A program made the position numbers and the translations under genes. 44,225 bases of DNA from CAYTLW01 sp964438735 (GTDB lineage: Bacteria; Myxococcota_A; UBA9042), in assembly GCA_964438735.1 (NCBI GenBank), contig CAYTLW010000060.1, forward strand, positions 1-44,225, written 5' to 3'. How positions within the stretch are numbered: the first letter of the stretch is position 1; the number at the start of each line of letters is the position of its first letter. The notes under the pieces are model-generated. The model had not been told where the DNA came from, ran no database searches, and saw nothing but the letters and a program-made list of their open reading frames with translations. This document shows positions 1 to 8,200 of this stretch, in pieces.

Positions 1-257
1 GCCCCCGGTCCGCAGTTTTCCCCCACACCCCCATCCTTGTACCCGCCCCCTCGGAATGTTTTGGGTTTTTGGTTTGTTGTGGGGTCGTCGCTCGCGCCTC
101 GACTCGCCTCGGGACGAGCACGATCGCGGAGAGTCGCAGCGAAATCGACCTCGGCTCAGACACATCGGCGCGGATTGATTGGCCTGGTGTTTCGGGAACG
201 CCGTGCAGGGGCATTTCGGTTTTTGGGCGCGCGCCTGCAGACCAATGGAGGGCAAGG
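1..257. other. Upstream non-coding stretch
   Basis: This left-edge stretch has no convincing gene. The reading frames crossing it are low-complexity and have no recognisable domain. Bases 54-96 are unusually rich in G and T compared with the rest of the window. A Shine-Dalgarno-like GGAGGG at about 246-251 belongs to the gene starting at 258. I could not recognise a clear -35/-10 pair or a -24/-12 element. Confidence 0.5.
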
Positions 258-827
258 ATGCAAGCCTCGACGCATGGACGATTGACGAAGGGACGGGCTC
301 TGGGCGTGCTGGTACTGGCAAGTCTGGCGGTGGTACTCGGGGTCCACCAGTACCAGCGCCACATCCGCGCAAAGAGAATCAACGAAGCCAACGAGATGCT
401 CGATCGGCTGAAGAAGGGCTCATACTCGTACTACACAACTCCGTGGCGGGCGCCGGACACCGGAGTGAAGCTTCTCTGCCAGTTTCCGCGAAGTGTTGAT
501 TGGACACCGGCTGGCGAGAGTTGCTGCGACCCTGCAGTGGACAAGGACGGCGACGGTCGCTGTGACGCGGGGCCATCGAATTGGCGTCACCCCACGTGGA
601 AAGCGCTTGGGTTCGCACCCGCCAGCCCGCACTACTTCCAATACCGGTACACGAGCAGTGGCACACTGGCGGCCGCGCGCTACACGGCCGAGGTCCGCGC
701 TGACCTCGATTGCGATGGTGTGCTGGAGATCCAGGGGGCCTTGGAGGGGGGCGGCGATCCCAAAGCGACTCAGTCTGAGTGCGATCTACCTTCTTTTTCA
801 GCCCATTGCGGGGTTGACCTCGAATGA
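258..827 (+). CDS. Membrane-anchored pilin-like hypothetical protein
   Basis: A 189-residue protein. The start at 258 is preferred over the upstream in-frame start at 69 because GGAGGG lies about 6 bases before it and it places a basic N-terminus (GRLTKGR) directly before one hydrophobic helix (about residues 13-28). The helix runs into a charged helical stretch (QYQRHIRAKRINEANEMLDRL) and then a polar domain rich in Tyr, Trp and Cys (CCDPAVDKDGDGRCD, PHYFQYRYTSSGT). One N-terminal hydrophobic helix followed by an amphipathic helix and a small C-terminal domain with D-x-D-x-D-type loops is the general plan of type IV pilin-like proteins. The prepilin peptidase motif (G before F/M-TLIE) is not present, so this is resemblance of layout only. 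Six cysteines suggest an exported, disulfide-bonded domain. The downstream gene is convergent, so it appears to be monocistronic. Function unknown. Confidence 0.65.
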   Translation: MQASTHGRLTKGRALGVLVLASLAVVLGVHQYQRHIRAKRINEANEMLDRLKKGSYSYYTTPWRAPDTGVKLLCQFPRSVDWTPAGESCCDPAVDKDGDGRCDAGPSNWRHPTWKALGFAPASPHYFQYRYTSSGTLAAARYTAEVRADLDCDGVLEIQGALEGGGDPKATQSECDLPSFSAHCGVDLE

Positions 828-914
828 CCGCGACGCCGCACAGGCCTGGAGTCGTCTGCGGTTTGGCCTGCCTGGACGGAGGTGAAGCTGGGGTTGGCGG
901 CCTCAGAGAATCCC

Positions 915-3900
915 TCAACCGGCGCGCTTCAAGGCGATGGAGAACCCTTCGCCGACCACGGAGAAGGCCACTGCTTCACCGTCCACGGCCGCCATTTCGA
1001 CGGCCAGGACTTCGGCCTGGATCAGGTCCCGGTGGGCGACGATCGCGGCGTTGACCTTGGCGGAGTCGCTGCGCAGGTCGAGGATGATGCGATCTTCGAC
1101 TTCGAGGCCCTGCTTCTTGCGTACGGTGGCGACCTTGCTGACGATCTCCCGGGCCATTCTCTCGTTGCGCAGGTCGTCGTCCAAGGTGGTGTCCAGACGC
1201 ACGGTGACGCCGCCGTCGGAGGCGACCGCGCCTTCGCCGACCGGCTCCTGTACGGCCAGCACGTCATCCGGGCCGATGGGCTCGCCTTCGATGTCGACCG
1301 TTTCGCCGTCCAGCCAGCGCTTCACGGTGGCGGCGTCGGCACCGGCGATGGCTGTGGCGATGGGCTTCATGCGTTTGCCCAGGCGGCGGCCCAGGGCCTT
1401 GAAGTTGGCCTTGGCACCCAGCTTGACGAGCATGGAGGCATCGGCCACGACCTGGAACTCCTTGACGTTCAACTCCTCCTGCACGATCGACACGAGCGCG
1501 TCCCGGTTGGGCGACTGCAGCCAGTTCAAGGCATCGTCATCGGCTGAGAGGGCGGCTTCGATGCGATGCAGGGGCTGGCGGACGGGCAACTTATGCTGCT
1601 CGCGCAGGTTGCGGCCCAGGGCCACCACGCGGCGCAGGGCGTCCATGCAGCATTCCAGAGATTCATCTACGGCGTCTGGCTCCGCTTCCGGGAATCGCTC
1701 CAGGTGCACGCTATCCAAAGCACCGTCGCGGATGCCGGCCTCCAACCGCTGGTAGAGCAGCTCGGCCATGAAGGGCAGGATCGGCGCCAGCAGTCGCGAG
1801 AAGAGGCAGAGCACCTCGTACAGGGTCTCGAAGGCGTGCTGCTTGTCGGCGTCCGACTCCGAGCGCCAGAAGCGCCGTCGCGACCGGCGGATGTACCAGT
1901 TGGTCAGGTGGTCGATGAAACCCAGCACCCGCGGGATGACGTTGTACAGCCGGTAGGCGCCCATCTCCTCGTTGACGTCGCGGACCAGGGATTGGGCCAT
2001 GCTGATCAACCACCGATCCAACAATGCGCGTTCGGCCAGGGGCGTCTCGGCGCCAGCGGCGGGCGGCCGCCAGTTGTCGACAGCGGCGTAGGTGGCGAAG
2101 AAGCTGTAGGCATTCCAGAGCGGCAGAATCACCGAGCGCACCACGTCGCGCACGCCCCGTTCCGAAAAGCGCATGGGCTGCGCGCGCACGACGGGTGAAT
2201 TGATCAGGTAGGCACGGAGCGCATCGGCGCCGTGGGCCTCGATCACCTCGGATGGATCGGGGTAGTTCTTCAGCCGCTTGCTCATCTTCGAGCCGTCTTC
2301 GGCCAGGATCAGGCCGTTGACGATGACGTTGCGGAACGCCGGCCGGTCGAAGAGCGCCGTGGACAGGATCAACAGGGTGTAGAACCAGCCGCGGGTCTGG
2401 TCCAGGCCCTCGGCGATGAAGTCCGCCGGCAGGTTCTCTTCGACCAGGGTCTTGTTTTCGAAGGGATAGTGATTCTGGGCGTAGGGCATGGCGCCCGACT
2501 CGAACCAGCAGTCCAATACCTCCGGGATGCGCTTCATGGAGCCATCGCAATCGGCGCAGGACCACCCCAATTCGTCGACGTGATGCTTGTGCAGGTCGGT
2601 GACCGTGGCGCCGCTGAATGTCTCCAGTTCGGCGATGGAGCCCACGGCCACGGTGTTGTCGCAGCCGTCGCAGCGCCAGACTGGCAGCGGAGTGCCCCAG
2701 TATCGATTGCGACTGATCGCCCAGTCGCGGGCATCGGCCAGCCAGTTGCTGAAGCGACGCGCTCCCACGTAGTCGGGCACCCACCGGGTCTGCTTGTTGT
2801 TGGCCACCAGCTGGTCGCGCAGATCGGTCACACGCACGAACCAGGTGGAGATCGCCTTGTAGATGAGTGGTGTGCCGGAGCGCCAGCAGAAGGGATAATC
2901 GTGCTCCAGGGTCTGCTGCTTCATCAGCCGACCGCGCGCCTTCAGATCGCGCAGCAATGCCTTGTCCGCATCCTTGACCAGTTGACCAGCGACCAGCGGA
3001 ACCTGATCGGTGAAGCGACCCTCGGCATCGACCGGATCCCGGAACGGGAGCCCGTTGGCCGTGCAGATGCGGTAGTCGTCCTCACCGTAGGCCGGCGCCT
3101 GGTGCACGATGCCGGTGCCGTCGTCAGCGGTGACATAGTCGTCTGAAACCACCCGGTACCCGCCCTCGTCGGCAGCATCAGGAAACCAGGGGAAGATGGG
3201 CTCATAACGAAGTCCGACCAGGTCCTTGCCGACGAAGCGCTCGTCGATCACCAGGTCATCGCCCAGCAGCGCGGCGGCCTGTTGTTCGGCCAGGAGATAG
3301 GCGTGGCCCTCGGGCTCGCCATCTTCGCCGCGACGCCGGGCCTGGACGTAACTGAGCTCCGGGCCGACGCACAGGGCCATATTGGCCGGCAGCGTCCAGG
3401 GCGTGGTGGTCCAGGCCAGGGCGGTGACACCGGGCCGATCCAAGAGCGGGAAGGTGATCGTGATGGCCGGATCCTGGACCCGGCGGTAGTCCATATTGGC
3501 TTCGAAGTTCGACAGTGGCGTGCCCAGTCGCCACGAGTAGGGCATGACCTTGTAGCCCTGGTAGATGAGGCCGCGATCCCAGAGCGCCTTGAAGACCCAC
3601 CAGGTGCTCTCCATGAACGTGGGGTCCATGGTTTTGTAGTCGTTGTCGAAGTCGACCCAGCGCCCCATGCGGGTGACGATCTCGCGCCATTTATCGGTGT
3701 AGCGCAAGACGATCGAGCGGCAGGCCTCGTTGTAGTTGTCGACGCCATAGGCGTGGATGTCGCGCGGGCCGTTGAGTCCCAACTGTTTTTCGATCTCCAT
3801 CTCCACGGGCAGGCCGTGGGTATCCCAGCCAAAGCGGCGCTCGACCCGCTTGCCGCGCATGGCGTGGTAGCGCGGCACGATGTCCTTGAGCGTGCCGGCC

Positions 3901-4070
3901 AGCAGGTGGCCATAGTGGGGCGTGCCAGTGGCGAATGGAGGGCCGTCATAGAAGACGAAGTCGCCCTCACCGCGCACGGTGCGCGCGAATACGTCTTTGT
4001 CCCGCCACAGGGCCAGGATCTCGCGCTCCAGGGCCGGAAAAGAAGGATTGGGCTCGGGCTTGGCAAACAT
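915..4070 (-). CDS. ileS: Isoleucine--tRNA ligase, type 2 (eukaryotic-like)
   Basis: Charges tRNA-Ile with isoleucine in the cytoplasm. The 1051-residue length and motifs fit the long type 2 IleS. The class I signature HYGH is in the N-terminal part (GTPHYGHLLAGTLKD). The editing domain carries TTPWTLPANMAL and DDGTGIVHQAPAYGEDD. Zinc-binding CxxC pairs occur around CDGCDN and CADCDG. The second catalytic motif KMSKR follows DGS, and an anticodon-binding helical domain and long C-terminal region end the protein. The ATG at 4070 gives the family N-terminus (PSFPALEREILALW); a GAGG sits about 9 bases upstream. It follows the kinase gene in the same direction after 109 bp, in which a hairpin lies at 4099-4116. 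From family knowledge, type 2 enzymes tend to be less sensitive to mupirocin; that is not demonstrated here. Confidence 0.97.
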   Translation of the reverse strand: MFAKPEPNPSFPALEREILALWRDKDVFARTVRGEGDFVFYDGPPFATGTPHYGHLLAGTLKDIVPRYHAMRGKRVERRFGWDTHGLPVEMEIEKQLGLNGPRDIHAYGVDNYNEACRSIVLRYTDKWREIVTRMGRWVDFDNDYKTMDPTFMESTWWVFKALWDRGLIYQGYKVMPYSWRLGTPLSNFEANMDYRRVQDPAITITFPLLDRPGVTALAWTTTPWTLPANMALCVGPELSYVQARRRGEDGEPEGHAYLLAEQQAAALLGDDLVIDERFVGKDLVGLRYEPIFPWFPDAADEGGYRVVSDDYVTADDGTGIVHQAPAYGEDDYRICTANGLPFRDPVDAEGRFTDQVPLVAGQLVKDADKALLRDLKARGRLMKQQTLEHDYPFCWRSGTPLIYKAISTWFVRVTDLRDQLVANNKQTRWVPDYVGARRFSNWLADARDWAISRNRYWGTPLPVWRCDGCDNTVAVGSIAELETFSGATVTDLHKHHVDELGWSCADCDGSMKRIPEVLDCWFESGAMPYAQNHYPFENKTLVEENLPADFIAEGLDQTRGWFYTLLILSTALFDRPAFRNVIVNGLILAEDGSKMSKRLKNYPDPSEVIEAHGADALRAYLINSPVVRAQPMRFSERGVRDVVRSVILPLWNAYSFFATYAAVDNWRPPAAGAETPLAERALLDRWLISMAQSLVRDVNEEMGAYRLYNVIPRVLGFIDHLTNWYIRRSRRRFWRSESDADKQHAFETLYEVLCLFSRLLAPILPFMAELLYQRLEAGIRDGALDSVHLERFPEAEPDAVDESLECCMDALRRVVALGRNLREQHKLPVRQPLHRIEAALSADDDALNWLQSPNRDALVSIVQEELNVKEFQVVADASMLVKLGAKANFKALGRRLGKRMKPIATAIAGADAATVKRWLDGETVDIEGEPIGPDDVLAVQEPVGEGAVASDGGVTVRLDTTLDDDLRNERMAREIVSKVATVRKKQGLEVEDRIILDLRSDSAKVNAAIVAHRDLIQAEVLAVEMAAVDGEAVAFSVVGEGFSIALKRAG

Positions 4071-4098
4071 GGGCGATGGCCTCGGCGCTGAGTGTGGG

Positions 4099-4116
4099 CC
4101 TGCGCCTGGGCGCAGG
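4099..4116 (-). other. Small hairpin in the ileS leader
   Basis: A perfect 7-bp inverted repeat (CCTGCGC, loop CTGG, GCGCAGG) lies 29 bases upstream of the ileS start, in the 109-bp gap after the kinase gene. No T run follows on the minus strand, so it is not a typical intrinsic terminator. It may separate the kinase and ileS transcripts or sit in the ileS leader. There is no T-box-like or other recognisable riboswitch. Confidence 0.35.
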
Positions 4117-4179
4117 GGGTCGGGAGTCTACGGCAGGCCGCCGCCTTGTTGAAGAGGACAATGCGCGGACGTCAACGCC

Positions 4180-5253
4180 TCAGGGGGCCTGACCTTCCCG
4201 TTCGACCTGGGTGACGCCCTCGTCGGCCGGATCGGTGACCGCCTCGCCGCGTTCCTCGGCGGAGGGCTGCGGGGCCACCGCGCGCTGGATAGGCAACGCG
4301 GCCACGGCCGTGGCGAGCCACCGGGCGTACATGCCGGACTCGGCGACAAATTCGCTGTCGATGGAGCTGGCGCCCAGCAGCTCGGCTATCCGGCGGGCGA
4401 CCACGCCTCCGTCGTCTGGTCGGCCTTCCGGGTGGCGGGCCAGCAGCTGGCCCAACAGCAACTCCAGCTGGATCCGGCCCACATCGGGCATCCATTCCTC
4501 GCCGCCGGCGTGCGGCAGCTCGATGCCGCCCAGACCCCGGTATTCGCAGGCGGCGATCAGGCCCATGGTCTCGTGTCGGTTGGCCCCCAGGAAGGGCGGC
4601 CGACCAGCGATCATCTCGAACAGCACCGAGCCCAGCGCGAAGAGGTCGCTACGTGGATCCAGCGCGCCCCCCTCCACCTGTTCCGGCGAGCTGTAGGCCC
4701 ACTTGCCGCGCATCGCGCCGCCGTGGGTCGTCTGAGCGAGGCCGCGCACACGGGCGATGCCGAAATCGAGGATCTTCACGTCCCCCGAGGCGGTGAGCTG
4801 TACATTGGTCGGCGAAATGTCGCGGTGGATGATGCCGTGGCGACCGGCCTCTGCCAGGGCGTAGGCGATCTCGTGGGCGATCCACAAAGCGACGGCCGGC
4901 GGCAGGACGGGACGATCGCCCGGCGCCTCGCTGCGTGGCCCCAACAGGTCGCGCAGGCTCCGACCATCGATCAGTTCCATGACCAGATAAGGCAGGTCGC
5001 GGTAGGTCCCGTGATCCAACAAGCGCACGACGTTGGGATGCTCCAGGCGCTCCAATGCGCCCACCTCGCGCCCCAGCAGCGCCACGATCTCTGCGTCCTG
5101 GGCGATATGTGGCAGCAGCCGCTTGAGCGCCACCGGTCGTTCGCCAGGTCTGCGACCACGGCGTACGGCGTGAAAGATCTCTGCCGTGCCGCCGACCCCA
5201 ATGCGTTCCACCAGCAGGTAGTCAGCGAAGGGGATGGGGGGCTGATATCGCAT
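4180..5253 (-). CDS. Serine/threonine protein kinase (Hanks type)
   Basis: A 357-residue cytoplasmic kinase with all catalytic elements: glycine loop GVGGTAE (about residues 19-25), VALK lysine (K44), helix-C glutamate (GREV, E63), catalytic loop HRDISPTN (143-150), DFG (163-165), an SPE in place of APE (189-191) and RSDLFALG. HRDISP-N is a variant often seen in myxobacterial kinases. The C-terminal ~90 residues are a tail without membrane segment or recognisable domain. The ATG at 5253 is chosen over the longer frame to 5310 because it lies 4 bases after the stop of the sigma-54 regulator and the extra residues overlap that gene and look unrelated. The tight spacing implies co-transcription with the regulator, so this kinase probably acts in the same pathway. 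Its substrate is unknown; the regulator itself is a plausible one, but that is inference. Confidence 0.93.
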   Translation of the reverse strand: MRYQPPIPFADYLLVERIGVGGTAEIFHAVRRGRRPGERPVALKRLLPHIAQDAEIVALLGREVGALERLEHPNVVRLLDHGTYRDLPYLVMELIDGRSLRDLLGPRSEAPGDRPVLPPAVALWIAHEIAYALAEAGRHGIIHRDISPTNVQLTASGDVKILDFGIARVRGLAQTTHGGAMRGKWAYSSPEQVEGGALDPRSDLFALGSVLFEMIAGRPPFLGANRHETMGLIAACEYRGLGGIELPHAGGEEWMPDVGRIQLELLLGQLLARHPEGRPDDGGVVARRIAELLGASSIDSEFVAESGMYARWLATAVAALPIQRAVAPQPSAEERGEAVTDPADEGVTQVEREGQAP

Positions 5254-5257
5254 CTTG

Positions 5258-8200
5258 CTAGCCCTTCTTGCGGCGCAGTTTGTTGTAGAGCGTGCCGCGA
5301 TCGATGCCAAGGCTTTCCGCCACCCGAGTCTTATTGCCTTCCAAGGCCTCCAGACGTTGCTCGATCACGGCGAGCTCGATGTCGGCCAGGGAACCGTCAT
5401 TCAACAGTTGGGAGAGAGCGCCGCCGACCCTGCTGGCATCCACCGGCGCGAAGCTGCCGGACGGGCTGCGGGTTCGATCCAGCAGAGGAGCGATGTCGAC
5501 CACGTCCAGCTCGTTGCCCATGGCGAAGAGGCAGGCGCTCTTGAGGAAGGTCTCGAGTTCGCGCACGTTGCCCGGCCAGCCGTAACGGCCCATCAGCTGC
5601 AGGGCGCGCGGGGTGATTCGATCCACCTCGCCCAGGCCCGCCTTGCGATTCTCGGCCAGGAAGTGCTCGACCAGCAGGGGGAGATCGCCGGTCCGCTCGC
5701 GCAGCGGCGGCACCCGCAGTTCGACCACCTTCATGCGATAGAGCAGGTCCTCTCGGAACGTGCCCTCGGCGACCATGGCGTCCAGATCGCGATGGGTCGC
5801 CGCCAGTACGCGCACGTCGACCTGGCGCAATCCGCCGCCGCCGACGCGGGTGATCTCACCGGTCTGCAGGACGCGCAGCAGCTTGACCTGCATGGACAGG
5901 GGCATCTCGCCCACCTCATCCAGCAGCAATGTGCCGCGATCGGCCGATTCGAACAGACCCCGCCGCTCGGCGACCGCGCCGGTGAAGGCGCCCTTGACGT
6001 GACCGAAGAGTTCGGACTCCAACAAGCTCTCGGGCAGGGCGCCGCAATTGACGGCCACGAAGGGACCGCCGCCGCGACTGCCGGTGAAGTGGATGGCCCG
6101 CGCCACCAGCTCCTTGCCCGTGCCGCTCTCGCCGACGATGACGACAGGGAAGTCGTGCTTGCGCACCCGATCCATCAGGCCGAAGAGGCGATGCAGCTGC
6201 GGGCTCTCGCCACGGATGGCGCGATAATCGCTTCGCCTGGCCAGCTCGTGACGCTGGGCATCGAGGGCGGCTCGCGCCGTCGACAAGGCGTCTTCGGTGC
6301 TGACCAGCTGTTCCCGCAACTGGGCGTTCAGCTGTTCCACCTCCGCCTTGCTGCCGGCCAAGGCCTTCTCGCTGCGGGCCTGCCGTTCGATGAGCCGGGC
6401 GGTGCGAATGGCGATGGCCGCCTGCGCCGCCAGGGCCTCCAGCACGGCGGCATGTTCCGCCGAGAACGCGCCGGACGTGAAGCGGTTGTCGACGTACAGG
6501 ACGCCCACCGTGCGGCCGCTCAGGCCCAGGGGTACGCTGAGAATCGAGCGCAGGCTGCCAGCGTGGATGCTCTTCTGCTCGTGAAATCGCGGGTCGGCCA
6601 TGGCGTTGACCGCCAGCACCCGCTCACCGCTTCGGAAGACCTCCAGGGCTACGGACTGGCTGAGTTTGCCCTCCGGTCGACGTAGATTCTCGCGATCCAG
6701 ATTGCGTGCGATGGCGACTTCCAGGTCCGGCTCGCTGCCCTCCTTCGGCTCGCGTCCCTCGACGGCCCGATCATCCAGCAGCAGGAAGCCGCGTTCGGCG
6801 CCAGTCAGCGCCACAGCGGCGTCCATCAGGACCTCGAGGAGGCGCCCGGAGTCGTGCTCGGCGCTCAGCCGGCGATTCAGGGCCAGGACCGCGTTCATGG
6901 CGCTGCCACCCGCAATGGCCGGGGACGTCGACGTCTGCAGGGGACCGCCACCGCCGACGGCGCTGGCCAACAGGCGCAGGATCGCTCGCGTGGGAGCGTG
7001 CACCGGTCCATGGCGGAAAGCGGTGGTCTCGGCCGGCCGCAGCGTGGCGGCGATGCGCTCCAGGCGGGTCAACTGGTCCTCTGCCAGCTGGGCCGCCTCC
7101 GTCCAACGGCCGCCGCAGGCCAGAACCGTCGCCCGGTCCACCTCGACCTCGACCAGCAGGAGCGCCTTGTGCTCGGGCACGAGCGCGGCGGCCTGTTCCA
7201 GTTCGCCCAGGGCTGCGGCCAGGTCGGCGCGAGATGGCGTGGCGGCGCCGTCTGCGAACGCAGCGGCCAGTTGGCAACGTGCCAACAGACGTCGGGCGCG
7301 AGCCTGCAACTCCTCGCTCTCCAGGCGCACCGCGTCGTCCAGCACACTCGCGGCCGTGTCGCGGGCGGTCACCAGGTCGCCAGCGGCTTCGGCGATCTGG
7401 GCCTTCTCGAGGCGGATCTCCAACAGCTCGCTCTCGGCCCCCGCCTCGGCGAGCACCCGCTCGGCCCGGGCGATCAGCTCGCGCGCCTGCTCCGAACGGC
7501 CGGCCTTGCGCGCCAGCTCCGCCAGTACGCAGCAGACGTTGCCCTCCAGGTACTGGTTGCCGACCGCCTCCAGGCGCTCCAAAGCAGCCTGCAGATCGCG
7601 TTCGGCCCGCTCGTTCACGCCCAGCAGGGCGTACAGGTTGCCGCGATTGTTCAGTGAACGGACCAGCGCGCCCTTGTTGCCGGCGCGATCGGCGCCAGCG
7701 ATCACGCGATCGTAGCCATCCAGGGCCCGGCCGAGATCGCCCGCCTCGTGGTCCAGGGTCGCGATATTCATCGTCATGTTCAGCACCCTTGTTCGATCTC
7801 CGGCCTGTTCGGCCAGGGTTCTGCTGTCGGCGTAACACGCCCGGGCCTGCTCCAGCTGGCCCGAGCGATGGGAGACAAGTCCCCGCCCGGCCGCGGCAGC
7901 AGCGCGCAAGGCGACATCCGCGCTGCCATCCAGGCCTTCGAAGACCCGTGTCGCGCGCTCCAGATCGCCGCCGTAGTAAGCGGCGAGGCCATCGAGGTAG
8001 GTGAACGGGTCGCGCAGGTGGGGCAGCTCGCCGGTCAACTTGAGACCCAGCGCCACGTCTGTAGCAGCGGCTTCCAATTCGCCTTGCCACGTAGACGCGA
8101 ACGCGCGCAGCAAGAGCGCGCCCGTGGCCTCCTCAGAGAAGGAATCCGGCGCTTGGGGATCGGCTGCCGCGGACTTCAGCGCGCGGTCGGCCTCTGCGTG

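Noticed and set aside
4071..4179. T-box or other riboswitch upstream of ileS
   Set aside because: Only a 7-bp hairpin is seen; there is no T-box sequence and such leaders are rare in this type of bacterium.
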